Shown: positions 36,359 through 48,288 of the stretch, one piece after another
How positions within the stretch are numbered: position 1 is the first letter of the stretch
How the letters are laid out: each line of letters begins with the position of its first letter
Source: Bugula neritina
Lineage: Eukaryota > Bryozoa > Gymnolaemata > Cheilostomatida > Bugulidae
DNA: 62,000 nucleotides
Reading direction: 5' to 3'
Assembly: GCA_964035545.1 (NCBI GenBank)
Contig: OZ037769.1
Span: forward strand, 295,001-357,000
The notes under the pieces: model-generated
Database searches by the model: none
Told to the model about the DNA's origin: nothing
The model's input: only the letters and a program-made list of their open reading frames with translations
Made by a program: the position numbers and the translations under genes

Positions 36359-39300
36359 TTACTCATCTTCAGTATCTGGTAGGTTTGGTAGTACCAGGGT
36401 ACAAGGTAACAGCTCTGCCATCACAGTGTGGTGTAGCACCAGGGCTACCAAGTTAGACCACTCCATATCTAAACCCTGGAATAGAAACATTGTTAAGTTT
36501 GTCATATTTTGAGATTAGTAAATTCAAAAAGTTTCACTCACTGACTTTCAATGAATTCCTTTGAGACTTATAACATTAATTCAATGATAGATGGATAGTA
36601 TGAAGAGATCTTTAAAATTGTTAACTTTGGGTCTCACAACATTCACATTGCCTATATTTTAATTAAAAAAAGTTGAACTTTATAGGTACCCTAAAACTCA
36701 AAGTTCAAAATTTTTTAGTACTGCATGGTCAAAAGTTATAATTCTTAATAACAGCTTCAGTTATTTAGCAGCAAAACTTGACCTTGAACTTGACCCCATC
36801 TTTTGTGTTGACTATCAGATAGTGAGCTACTCCTGTAGCGTGATCGTCTGAGTTGGTTCGTAGCGACAGCGTGTAGTCTCCTTTGTAGGTGCTGCTGTAC
36901 CTCACAACAAAACTTCCCATTTCTCTCTTTAGTAAGTAGTCTAGTACTTGCTCTCTGTCAGCAATAAATTAGGAGTTACTCTCTCTATGTAATTTCTAAT
37001 ACTGGCAGCCCTCACTACTCTTGCTGTGGTTAATTCAAACACACAGCTATCCAATTGCTATGACAACATAACAATAGGACTTATACGCTATGATTATAAT
37101 ACATTCATGTTACGTGACTGTTTGTCAAACACTAAAAATGGACTCGCTGTTAAGGAGTTAAATATTTAACCTAAAAATCAAAATATGCAGTCTGTATTTT
37201 CTTAGGAAACCTTTTTAATAAACAACATGTATATACAATACTATAAATTCTTAGTTAACAAATGGAAGCTGAATTCATATCTTGAGTGAATAATACAAAA
37301 TTAAAACTGTGGAACAAAAATTGCTAGAACCATATGATTATAAAATATACAATGGGTGGTAGTCACCTTGAATTGTCTGGCTTAAACCAGGAGTGCTTCT
37401 TCAAATCTTCTTTCTGTTTTTCACTCAAGGGACTAAAAATGCATGGATTGAGCATAACACTAACAATAAAGTTTTTCCTATGAGATGAATATAATATAAT
37501 TATTCTAATAAAAGACTACAATTATATGTAAAGCTTATAAAAGACAATTTCTATCCATATAGCTGTTCTATACAACATGAATACCATACCATCAGTTCTG
37601 TAGTAAAACATCTCCTAGGAACTCCTCCATCAAAACTATTTTTACAGAAGTTCTACTCTATAATTTATGCTAAGACATGTCAAATAATTACCCTGTTTCT
37701 TTCTCGTTACTTTTTTCTTCACTTTTCAAAACTCTTCTATTCTAAAAGAAGATAAGCTATTTAAAGTATATTAATGTACTCCTATAGCTTGACCCATTTT
37801 GAAAGCTTGAATAAACAACATTGTTACATTAGAATATATAACGAATTAAAATTCAACATATTATATTATGGCATAACGCTTAAAATATGTTATAATATAG
37901 CATATTATGTAATAATATAATATGCTACAGTAAAATTTATCAGATTATTTTACAATATAGTATGCTATATTAAAGTATTTATTACATTTTATAACATAAT
38001 ATAGTATGTTAAACAATCAAAATACCCGAGCTAACTCTTTCCGATTTTTTTCTTGAACTTCCGTAAATAAAATCCTTTGCTCATCCAGCTGTTCCATTAT
38101 TCTAAAGTTGAATATTGTAGCGACAGAATTCTGCTCTAAGTGGGCCGATTTAAATGCACTTCCTGTAACTTTGTTCAACTCTTCAACCTTAAGGACAGGA
38201 AAAATATTACATGGCAATATACTGTATTGTATTATACTGTAATGTGTATTCCAATATATTGTAATATATCATCATATATTATGTTTTATTGTAAACTATT
38301 ATGTTATGTAGTCTTATACTATTTTATGCTATATTGCAATATATTATATTGCATTTTATTATATATGACCTTATATTTTAGTAAATTATTTTGTATTATA
38401 TTATTTCATAAGATTGAAACGCATTGTATTACCATATTATTTTATATTGTGTTTTATTATATTATATTTTACACCATAATATTATGGTTTTTTTATATTA
38501 TATCATATTATTTGTATTGTATTATAACGATACTTACAAGCAAGCACTTGTCCAATTATTGTAGATTGCACCAGAGTAATATAATTGCTTGTAAAAGCTA
38601 TTTCACTTATTTACATGAACACACATCACTTAGTAAACATAAACAAATATTACCAAAAAGCTCGTACATATATTCAAGTCTAATAGTAATGGCTTTTCAC
38701 TCGTATTTCATTTATAACTTTTAGGATTGTTACCAATTCGTACCCAAGATGATAAACTCTGTGCTAACGTGCTTGATTCCCTGCACATAAAACGCAGATA
38801 TAGAAAGCTTCATATGATTTATAAGAGTTCAACATGCTAGAGACTAACTTGAGCAGCTTTCTCTGCAGTGAACACGTGGCAATAGGAAGTGTTGAGTGAG
38901 CACCTCGGCTCTCTCACCAGAAAGCAGAAGATTCTGTCCTCTGGCACACAAGTGCAGTACGAGATTCTGTGCATTGCGTGTGCCATCAGCAAAATCTGCA
39001 ATATGTTAATATACTTACAAGGGATAGTTGCTGTGTGACGTGTACATATCGCATATTGCTTTGTTCCTGTTGAAGATTCCTTATTACAATGATTACTTAG
39101 CTATAAGACTGTATGTATGAACAACCTAAAAGCTACAAGATAAACTACTAGCTGTCACATTTCTGTGAGAGAGCACTTGCACAAAGTGACAGGGTAAATA
39201 GTAACAGTAGAGACAAGCCTGTGGGAGAGCACTTGCACAAAGTGACAAGGTAAATAGTAACAGTAGAGACATACCTGTGGGAGAGCACTTGCACAAAGTG

Positions 39301-40493
39301 ACAAGGTATAAATAGTAACAGTACAGACATACCTGACCCTTTTTGTCAGTGACTTTGATGCCTTTAGATGAGATGATGATCAGCACTGGCCTTGACCTCA
39401 GAATCACCTGCAGGTCAAGGTAAATCAGACATTAGAAGTGGCTGTGGCAGCTATAGATGCTGCTTAAGCAGCAATGGTGGAATATAATAATAGCCAATAA
39501 AAAATTGTCGTGTTGGGAGAAAAATAATTGAAGTCGAAGTTAGGCAAACGTCCAGGATCAAACAAAAGCTATCATAATATCGATATATTGTTAAGATATC
39601 AAGATGCTAATAAAAGTTGTAGCCTTTCGTTAGCGTAGAGTAGAGTATAACTTAATACAGTCACCATTAGTATATTTCTCCCACGTTCATATGATATAAG
39701 ATTATAATATTATATAAAAGACAGAAGACTGTGACATTTCCTTACCTTCATTAGACTCAGTTGTCTTCTCATGAACTCAGTTCTGACAGCTTGATCCGTT
39801 CCTGGTACGGAGAACGTTCCGGCATACTATAAACAGAACACTATGAGAATATTCCGGCATACTGTAAACAGAAGAGTTTGAGAATGCAATATATTGTAGT
39901 AAAAATTTTACAGCCTCTGTTTCATTATTATAATAGCCATTCATATCTTTCCACACCTCGGCGTAGCGGACATATGCACTTTCATCCTTGTATTTCTGTA
40001 AGATGGGTGGTGCCAGTTGACCCCCCAACACTGCACCAGGCTCAAATGACTTTGCTGCACCTTTTAAATCATTTTTATCTTTTCTTCTTTGTAAGTACTA
40101 ACATGACAAAGCAAATTGGTAAACTGTCTACACATGGTATATTCATCATTCCAATATAATATAAGTAATATAATGGTCCTTCATTAAGCATTATCAAATT
40201 ATAGGAAAGATAACATATTCAACTTAATAAACAGTTTTAAAATTAAATTTTATTTCTATTTTTTATTCAAAATTTTATTTAAATAAGTTTTATTACTTGC
40301 GTAGAAGTTATAATTTATGACAAAGCCAATCCCAATGCTTCATAATGTAAAGGAGTTATAAACTATAAACAACTATTATCAATATTATCTTACTAAATAT
40401 TATACATTAAAGTTGTACCTTTTCTTTCTTTATCTTAAACTCATTAATGTCTTGTTCTTCTATATTCTGCTTAGCTTTCAACAAGTAAGCCAT
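36359..40493 (-). CDS. PTB-SH2 adaptor protein, SH2D5-like
   Basis: Ten minus-strand exons join in phase: 40419-40493, 39912-40097, 39746-39826, 39333-39407, 38849-38995, 38026-38187, 37692-37741, 37367-37432, 36783-36954 and 36359-36475, giving 376 residues. Residues 88-208 form a PTB domain (starts YAGTFSV; VILRSRPVLIIISSKGIKV strands; AHAMHRISYC; CHVFTAEKAAQVEEL leading into the last helix). Residues 273-376 form an SH2 domain: HSWF start, phosphotyrosine-binding Arg299 in GSFVVR, GDYTLSLR, and C-terminal LVALVLHHTV. The PTB-then-SH2 order and local motifs recall vertebrate SH2D5, an adaptor reported in neurons. Shc is an alternative but its PTB differs. The last SH2 exon is reached through a weak donor (AAG|GTCAAG); without it the SH2 would stop early at KFCC. 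Confidence 0.75.
39165..39335 (-). repeat. About 55-60-bp repeat duplicating the donor of adaptor exon 4
   Basis: Two and a half copies contain GAGAGCACTTGCACAAAGTG and AAATAGTAACAGTA. On the minus strand the array begins at the exon 4 donor (CAG|GTATGT), and a further CAG|GTATGT recurs in the next unit. Confidence 0.8.
39818..39886 (-). repeat. Short duplication of the acceptor of adaptor exon 3
   Basis: Two copies of about 42-45 bp each contain, on the minus strand, TTCTGTTTA(C/T)AG|TATGCCGGA. The real acceptor is the one at 39827-39828; the other lies about 42 bp upstream. Confidence 0.75.
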
Positions 40494-40530
40494 TATAATA
40501 CTTCACTTCAAGTAAACAGCATTGTGTCAA

Positions 40531-41115
40531 ATATTTGAGTCATCAATTATCAATGTAAATAAGTCAATTGTTTGCCAATTCCTTGCATTTTTCATATAAA
40601 TTTTAAGTCGAAAAGCATTACGTAAATAAAGTTATAATTAACGGTTTATTTGATTAAGTTTAGATGGCAAACATCTTCACACTTCATTCAGTTTGTGGCT
40701 CTAATAATAAATAAAAAATATAATGATTATTGATTGCAACTTTAGTATTTTTTCTGTTTAATTTCAAAACTGAAAAATACACTTTTACGTGCTTCACGCA
40801 AAAATTATTGAGCTGAGAAAATTAGAAAAAAAACAAGAAAGCATAAAATATTAATGTAAAGCTTAATAGTAAATAAGTGCCACACTAGTCAATGTTGTGC
40901 GTTGTTATTTGAAATAAGGACGTATAGTTTATTACCTCCACAAATGCGAGATGATGTCAGTAAGAAAATGTAATCTCGTGGCAGGTATGTTGGAGTCTGC
41001 ACTCGTTGTAGTACTATATATAGAAATATTAGAAATATTTACAATTATTATTAAATATACAGATACACTTGGTTTAGCTACTGCTACTTTTATTAAAGTA
41101 TATTAATAAATGTTT
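40531..41115. repeat. Dispersed repeat, copy 1, abutting the adaptor gene start
   Basis: About 580 bp have a diverged second copy at 49590-51110. They share ATTGTTTGCCAATTCCTTG at one end, TTATTACCTCCACAAATGCG in the middle and CACTTGGTTTAGCTACTGCT at the other end. It starts about 38 bp upstream of the adaptor ATG, so it probably includes that gene's 5' UTR or promoter. It may be a non-autonomous transposon or a segmental duplication; no terminal inverted repeats were established. Confidence 0.75.
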
Positions 41116-41390
41116 GACTTCTCATTATTTTACAAAAGCCAATACACAGTTTATGTTTATGATATTTTAATAAAACATACTTTAAAAAACCTGAAAAATA
41201 TTTATGCACTATTCTGTACACAAATATAACTATAAGTTTTTAGGGCTGGAAGTTATCTCAACTTACAAGTAGTTGTGATTTTATGCATAAATAAGACTGG
41301 TTTATAGATTAGCCAGAGTTATTATACACCTGCATGTTGTGAAAGTGGCTTAGTGACTTGAGCCATGCATAGAAACTTGTTAAATGATAA
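41116..41390. other. AT-rich intergenic, no gene seen
   Basis: No gene was recognised in this stretch between the dispersed repeat and the AT array. Confidence 0.4.
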
Positions 41391-41466
41391 ATTATATTAT
41401 ATATATAATATATATTATATATAATATATACTATATATAATATATAATATATATATATATAATATA

Positions 41467-41513
<47 letters not shown>

Positions 41514-41521
41514 CATATAAA

Positions 41522-41609
<88 letters not shown>

Positions 41610-41640
41610 TATATTATATATATAATATTATATATATTGT
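41391..41640. repeat. (AT)n microsatellite
   Basis: About 250 bp of AT dinucleotides carry ATAATATAT and ACATATAT interruptions. It lies 150 bp upstream of PAN-lectin gene A. Confidence 0.95.
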
Positions 41641-41785
41641 ATGTATGTTTGTACACTTGGTGTAAAAAGTTCCCCAATAGTGAGCACACAGCGTATACCT
41701 TAGTATATCAGGTCAATAGCCAAAACCTATTAAACTTGTGTTAAGATAAATAACTGAACACCAAATAACATAATACTTACACCTT

Positions 41786-43313
41786 ATGCAGAAAACATGG
41801 TGTATTTCAGCTGCCATCTCCGTGCTGACTCTCACCCTAGTAGCAGACCAATACCGTCTCATCTACACGGAGACACTGACCAGCTCTGACCTAATGATCA
41901 GCCGAGGAGAGGCAGCGGTTACAGAAGTAGGCTGTGCTGTTGAGTGTAGCAACTCTGCTGCCGATTGCATTGGGTTCCAGGTTGAAGGGGCAGAGTCACG
42001 CTGTGTCCTTCTGTATTGTGTAAATCTTGAACGTCTGCTGAACACATCTGGAGAAGCTAAAGTGTACTTGGTGAATGGTACTGCCACTTCACATCTACTG
42101 GCACAAAGTAAGCCTAGTAAACAGAGTGCACAGAGTAGTGAGTAAACAGAGTAGAGTATACAGAGTAGAGTATACAGAGTAGAGTAAACAGATTATACAG
42201 AGTAGTGTATACAGAGTAGAGTATACAGAGTATACAGAGTAGAGCATACAGAGTATACAGAGTAGAGTATACAGAGTATACAGAGTAGAGTAAACAGATT
42301 ATACAGAGTAGAGTATACAGAGTATACAGAGTAGAGTATACAGAGTAGAGTATACAGAGTAGAGTATACAGAGTAGAGTATACAGAGTAGCGAGTATACA
42401 GAGTAGAGTATACAGAGTAGAGTATACAGAGTAGAGTATACAGAGTAGAGTATACAGAGTAGAGTATACAGAGTAGAGTATACAGAGTAAAGCATACAGA
42501 GTAAAGTATACATGAGTAAAGTATACAGAGTAAAGTATACAGAGTAGAGTATACAGAGTAGTGAGTACACAGAGTACACAGAGTAGTGAGTACACAGAGT
42601 ATACAGAATAGTGAGTATACAGGGTAGGCAATATTCTAAACTTACAGATAAGCCGGCTATGCAGTCATCGACCATGGAAGATGCAACCTATTCATTCGAT
42701 GCTTCTAAAGCAAATGATGGGATTTATCTCCCCTCTGACCACCCGTATATGGCGGAGTTTGCCGGAATGATCTCAACGGAGGTGGAGAATAACCCATTCT
42801 GGAGGGTAGATTTGTTGGCCAACCACTGTGTGTGGGCTGTGAACATACTGAATCGAGCTGAAAGAGGTACGGAGGATATAAAGTTAGCTTAGGTTGCTTA
42901 AACTTTTACTCAACGAGTTTTACTATTGTTCTTCCAAAAGAAATATCAATGCACTGTAATGTAAAACTTTAATAGTAAAAATATGTTTGACAAAAATTTT
43001 TCATTAGCAATATCTTAGAGCTAAATTTATCTTTCATACTATTAGCTCAAAAAAAGTTCTCAATGTATGTTACTCTTATATAGAGCAATATTCATGGACC
43101 TGGATAAGCACCAAGAACGTCGAAGTGAGAGTAGCCGAGACCGAAAAGGATCTGGAAGATTCCATGAGCTTGTGTACCTACCATAATGGGAGTGTTAACC
43201 AGTACTACACCTTGTTGGAGTGTAGAACACCAATTACTGGGAGATATGTGCAGGTTCAGATACTTACTGAGACGGCTTTACAGGTCTATGAAATTGAGGT
43301 TCACGGCCTTTAG
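41786..43313 (+). CDS. Secreted PAN/Apple plus fucolectin (F5/8 C-like) protein, gene A
   Basis: Three exons (41786-42107, 42648-42866, 43084-43313) join in phase to 256 residues. The N-terminus (MQKTWCISAAISVLTLTLVA) is a signal peptide. A PAN/Apple-type module follows with the CAVECSN... and CIGF...CVLLYC cysteines. The rest is a galactose-binding-like fucolectin domain: ANDGIYLPSD, NPFWRVDLL, VWAVNILNRAER, and the closing strand VYEIEVHGL. Such domains bind fucose or other sugars in secreted innate-immune lectins. Genes B and D keep an intron after the signal peptide. Here the acceptor-like TATTTCAG|CTGCC at about 41803-41815 leaves open an alternative first exon upstream. Intron 1 is filled with a 14-15-bp repeat. 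Confidence 0.78.
42108..42625. repeat. 14-15-bp repeat filling intron 1 of PAN-lectin gene A
   Basis: About 35 copies contain ACAGAGTAGAGTAT, with AGTATACAG and AGTGAGTAC variants. They start right after the exon 1 donor (AAA|GTAAGC) and end about 20 bp before the exon 2 acceptor. The minus-strand open frames across it are artefacts. Confidence 0.92.
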
Positions 43314-44860
43314 GGCAGACAAATACTTGCTAGCACTATTAGTTCTGTAAGATTTAACCGGATTTATTGTGTTTTATATGCGTAAGAAAACAGCAACCCA
43401 ATGTATATTCTAATATATAAATGTTATAATGCAATATATTCCTACTGTAATATAAAAGCATAATAATACAATAATCTAAATGCATGTGTGAAAAATATGC
43501 AAGGCTATAGCAATGAAAAAAAAATACCAAGAATGATTATATAATTTACGATAACATGAATATTACTGTGTATTTTTAATCTATCCTGTGCGATAAGTTT
43601 ATATTTTGAAAAATATTCAACAATCTATTTAGAATTAGAATAGACAAACCAAGTCCTAAATATATCAGAACTGAAAATCTAACATTGTCGTATCTATGAT
43701 GTTGAAAAAAATATTGTTGTCCTAAATGCTTGTAGTTAGAGTTTCAGAGTTAAACAATATTTATATTATTTCTATTTGTATTTTGTGTTGTTTTATTTCT
43801 ACATAACTGTGTTGCATGCACGTTAAGCACCTTTATTATCAAAATTGTTCCTTAATTAATGTCTCAGTTAAAAATTAATTCATTTTTTTATAGAAACTAT
43901 ATAAAAGTGTTAGGATAGCAATTGTAAGACATGGATAATATGTTACCAGACGTAAATTTTTAACTTTGATGTAAAAGCAAACAATTTGGAAGGTGAGATG
44001 ATAAAACTCATAGCTGGTCACACGACAATGTCATGCGATCACATCACAAGTGCATGTCACATAAACACGTATTGTAATAGAAGGTATAAGTATTCAATGG
44101 GAAATCTCTTGTGTAATCAGTTATTAAGCATAGAATCAATTCCCTCTACAGTAAACAAAATAAATAATTTATTTGTAAAGAGTATATTTTTCCTGACAGT
44201 TAGGATTTCTATTCATCATACTAAAAACATTTTTTGTTTAAATTTTCTATATACTTGAATATTTAATTGAATCAAACCAGGTTTGTTAAATCATGATTCT
44301 AAAAGATCTATTTTATTTCAAAACTTGTTTGTTTTGCATTAGCACATTGCAGCTATAACCTCACTTCCACTGTACACGTTCTTGAAGGTTTTGAGTCAAA
44401 TATTCAGCAGCAGCGTGTGGCAACAGATGTTATATATGTAGATGTTTATATTTCTCTCATATATGTCATATAAAGTATGATACTATTCTGTACATCTAAA
44501 TCAATATTTAATTTAAAGTAAAGTCAGTAATAATGAGAATAGTGAGTTATATATTGCAAATGGCACTGAATAAAAGGAAGTTGGTGATTGGTTGAGTTAG
44601 AAGTAAAAACTCTTTTGATGTTTCATGTTAAGATTGCTGTTTATTTGCTTACCAACCTTCAAAGCTGATGGCTACAGAAACTCTTCTGGACTACAATTAA
44701 ATTAGGCTGTTAGTCAACTGCTTTAGATAATTAAAAGGCTGAGGGTCTCACTGGTAAGGTGAGGTGGGCGTAGATAAAGAGCTCAATCCCACTACCCGAA
44801 GAGGACAGAGTGTAGACAAGAGAGATGAGCATAGAAAAAGAGCTCAACACAATTTAAACA
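43314..44860. other. Intergenic DNA between PAN-lectin genes A and B
   Basis: No extra gene was found. From about 44130 onward the sequence is homologous to the 5' flank of gene D (from about 59600), so the flanks were duplicated together with the genes. Confidence 0.55.
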
Positions 44861-44870
44861 CTCTGAACTG

Positions 44871-44925
44871 ATTGGTTTAGAATTAGCTATGATTATATAA
44901 CTATTCCATTATATTACCATCAGCT
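44871..44925 (+). promoter_or_regulatory. Core promoter of PAN-lectin gene B
   Basis: An inverted CCAAT box (ATTGG, 44871-44875) is followed by TATATAA (44894-44900) and an initiator-like CCATCAGCTC with A at 44922. That places the A 28 bp after the TATA start, the usual spacing. The same three elements recur before genes C and D. The predicted start gives a 132-bp 5' UTR to the ATG at 45054. Confidence 0.6.
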
Positions 44926-45053
44926 CTACATCATAACATTGTATTGATTTCTAAATTATTTATTTATGTATTTACTGGATATTGAACTTCAAACACATGT
45001 AAGACTGATAAACATTCTACATCTGATACATGAGCTTGCGTGTCTAACAAAAT

Positions 45054-47148
45054 ATGTGTAGCACAAACCTAATTTGTATTGTAGCAGGTAAGTCTTTATA
45101 TCAAAACACTTTTGTTTAGTAAATCTATAATTATATACTCACGTAGAATAACCAGATTTATTCACTGCTTAAGAATTGAGTAAAGTTTTGCACATTACAA
45201 AATCTTTTTATTTAGATAACCAAATGAACTTATTTTTATAGTTCTGGTTTGAGAATACAAAATTCTATGTATTAAAATCTCATTCAACGATGAAGAAAAA
45301 GTGCTTACATCTAGCTTAAGCAAACATGTGAGCGATACGGGCATATAGTTGAAAAACTCATGAAGCATAATAGTGATGTACTTTCACTATTCAATAAATA
45401 ATATGTATAAGTATGCGCTGTTGATTTTCAGGAGCTGTTTCCATGGTTGCCATGGTAACATCAACAGACAACAACTTTACAGGGGCATACTACAAAAGGG
45501 CTAATGCAGATCAAATCAACTTTGACCTAGTAGCTGGGCAGAGTATCTTGGCTGGACATAAAGCTGGTTGTGCCATGGAGTGTGCCAACTCAGACTATGG
45601 GTGTCTGGGAATTCTGTATGACAGAAGAAATGAGAGTTGTTTTCTCATGTCATGTGTTAATTTAAATCTGTCTACGGACAGTTCTGGAAACACAGAAGTA
45701 GACTTCCTGGTCAGAATTGATTTGACTCTTAGTCATCTGTTAGCTAGAGGTAATTATATGAGTCATCTGTTAGCTAGAGGTAATTATATGAGTCATCTGT
45801 TAGTTAGAGGTAAATATATGAGTCATCTGTTAGCTAGAGGTAATTATATAAGTCATCTGTTAGCTAGAGGTAATTATATGAGTCATCTGTTAGTTAGAGG
45901 TAATTATATGAGTCATCTGTTAGCTAGAGGTAGTTATATGAGTCATCTGTTAGCTAGAGGTAACTATATGAGTCATCTGTTAGTTAGAGGTAATTATATG
46001 AGTCATATGTTAGCTAGAGGTAATTATATGAGTCATCTGTTAGCTAGAGGTAGTTATATGAGTCATCTGTTAGTTAGAGGTAATTATATGAGTCATCTGT
46101 TAGCTAGAGGTAATTATATGAGTCATCTGTTAGCTAGAGGTAATTATACGAGTCATCTGTTAGCTAGAGGTAATTATATGAGTCATCTGTTAGCTAGAGG
46201 TAATTATATGAGTCATCTGTTAGCTAGAGGTAATTATATGAATCATCTGTTAGTTAGAGGTAATTATATGAGTCATCTGTTAGTTAGAGGTAATTATATG
46301 AGTGAAAACATATAGATATTTTTTATGTTTCAAAAAGTTTAACTTTAAAGTATAATTTAATTTTTTCCTGACATGCCATATTAGTTAGTTATATTTGTGT
46401 AAATCAACTCTGGTTGGTTTATTTATAAGCATACTAAAAGAAATCCATAGTCTAGTTAGTGACTGTAAGGAGTCTATTTGGAATGCACAGCTTGTATTCT
46501 GAATATAAAATCACACTTCCCATGTCCGTAATCTAGGAATTATACTTGTAGGTAAACCAGCATTTTCTTCTTCTGTAAACTTAAATGATGAAACTCGCTG
46601 TGGTGCACAGAACGGTAATGATGGTATTTATCTCCCCTCTGATGCTGGTATACCTGAAGCAAGCCAAATTGTCATAACAACTGTAGAACAGAATCCCTAC
46701 TGGAAAGTTGACCTGCTGGACACGCATTGCATTTGGGCTGTGCGAATACTAAATGCAGCAGAACGAGGTGAGAATTGTCTTCCCCACACGACCTTGAATA
46801 CTTTATTTTTGTGAATTTATTAATCCAACACAAGTTAGACTTTAATACTGCATTAACCATTGGAGAGAGCTGATTCACTTACTTGTTTACTTTGTCTTTC
46901 TAATAATAGATATTTATACTTCAGATGGTTGGATTTATGTGAAGAATATTACAATAGGTGTGGCTGAAGCAGAAGAAGATCTAGAAAATTCCATGAACCT
47001 GTGCGCTAACCACCCTGGAATTCTGAATCAATACTATACAACACTCAACTGTACAACACCAATGGCTGGCAGATTTGTTCAAATGACCATGCAAACCACT
47101 CATGATGCTAAACTGGTCTTTTATGAAATTGAAGTTCACGGCTTTTGA
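45054..47148 (+). CDS. Secreted PAN/Apple plus fucolectin protein, gene B
   Basis: Four exons (45054-45087, 45432-45749, 46552-46767, 46910-47148) join in phase to 268 residues. The short first exon (MCSTNLICIVA) and the start of exon 2 (AVSMVAMV) make a signal peptide. A PAN/Apple module carries CAMECANSDYGCLG and CFLMSC. Exons 3-4 encode the fucolectin domain (NGNDGIYLPSD, NPYWKVDLL, IWAVRILNAAER, closing FYEIEVHGF). I end exon 2 at the first donor (GAG|GTAATT, 45750). Nineteen further 30-bp units repeat that donor in frame, so longer isoforms with 10-residue inserts are conceivable. Gene A has a normal donor at the homologous point, which supports this choice. AATAAA at 47179-47184 is a good polyadenylation signal. 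Confidence 0.78.
45731..46310 (+). repeat. 30-bp in-frame array at the exon 2 donor of gene B, 19 copies
   Basis: The unit contains AGTCATCTGTTAGCTAGAGG and TAATTATATG. Read in the exon frame it gives SHLLARGNYM without stops until a TAG just after the array. Differences between units are mostly amino-acid changing (Ala/Val, Leu/Met, Asn/Ser), which argues against protein-level selection and for an intronic repeat. Most units keep the GAG|GTAATT donor. Confidence 0.9.
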
Positions 47149-48075
47149 ATCATTTTTGCCAGCAATATATTCTTATTAAATAAAATGCTAACAATTGATA
47201 TAAATTACTTTTTAATTGTTTATTTTGTTGTATTCCCGGTATTATTCAAATCGATGTTTGCCATAATTATTTAAGCTTTTTTCAAGATGCTGTAATGCGT
47301 TTCTAAATCTAATTGAAGTTTGAAAATTTAGTGAAATCAAGTAAAGCAGCATATATATGAATTGTTTTATAAATAAATGATCTTAAAGTTCATACATTTA
47401 TTATACCCAACAGAGATTATGAATATATAATTTAGTTATACATGTATTTTACAGTACTTTAAAGTATAATATATGCTACAACTTCCCCTTAGATCAGCTG
47501 AGTGTTTGGCAAGACCAATGGGAAGAGTAATCTATCACTCATCCTATAAGTTCATCATTATTTTGGTTTACTCCGGTTACTGGAAGCTGCATTTTGTTTG
47601 TTTACTTTAAACATTTCACATTGAGTTTATATGATGTGCTTTGAAATGCGTCAGAAGCTAATTTTATTTCTTGAAGTCACTCTACTAAATGTTACTGTTT
47701 GAATAATGCTACTAGGAATTTTCATCATCTCGATGTTTCTGTCACAGATCGGTACAAGCTTTTGTTTAATTAGGTACAAGTTTTTTGTTTGAATTAAATA
47801 TTCCTATCATTCTTATGGTTCAATAAATTTTCAGCGTTGTATTACTTATTTAATATCAGTATCTTTCATTAGCTTGCTAACTAATTAATATAAATACATT
47901 TCTGCAGAATGTAGTTAACTAAAATAGTTAGGGTATGTTGCATAGCCCGTTGACGACTGCTGTTGGCTAGCTAAAGTTCAAGATGCTCTACGGCTCTGAA
48001 ATTCAACATTATGTTAAAAAAATTATGAGTGGGCAGAGAAAAAGAACCCAACATAATTTAAACTAAAACATTCTA
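47149..48075. other. Intergenic DNA between PAN-lectin genes B and C
   Basis: No other gene was seen. The stretch from about 47320 is homologous to the sequence at about 59085, upstream of gene D, as expected for tandemly duplicated units. Confidence 0.55.
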
Positions 48076-48080
48076 AACTG

Positions 48081-48156
48081 ATTGGCTAAGGAATGGCTTT
48101 GATTAGCTTTTATATAAATGGCGCCGTCGAATCCCCTGCTCCATTATTACCATCAG
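48081..48156 (+). promoter_or_regulatory. Promoter remnant of PAN-lectin gene C
   Basis: ATTGG (48081-48085), TATATAA (48111-48117) and ACCATCAGCTC (A at 48155) are conserved with gene B. A GC-richer insertion between TATA and initiator raises the spacing to 44 bp, which may weaken this promoter. Confidence 0.45.
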
Positions 48157-48288
48157 CTCTACAGCATTGCATTGTATTAATTTCTAAATTATTTATTTAT
48201 ACGTATTGACTAGATATTGCACTTCAAACACATGTAAAACTGATAAATATTCTACATGTGATACATGATCTTGCATGTCTAACAAAAA

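Noticed and set aside
38720-38800. Extra adaptor exon on the minus strand (GCAG|GGAATC to TTG|GTAACA)
   Set aside because: Exon 38026-38187 follows exon 38849-38995 directly in phase and continues the PTB C-terminal helix, so no exon is needed here.
42193-42675. Minus-strand open frames over the 14-15-bp repeat
   Set aside because: Repeat artefact lying within intron 1 of PAN-lectin gene A.
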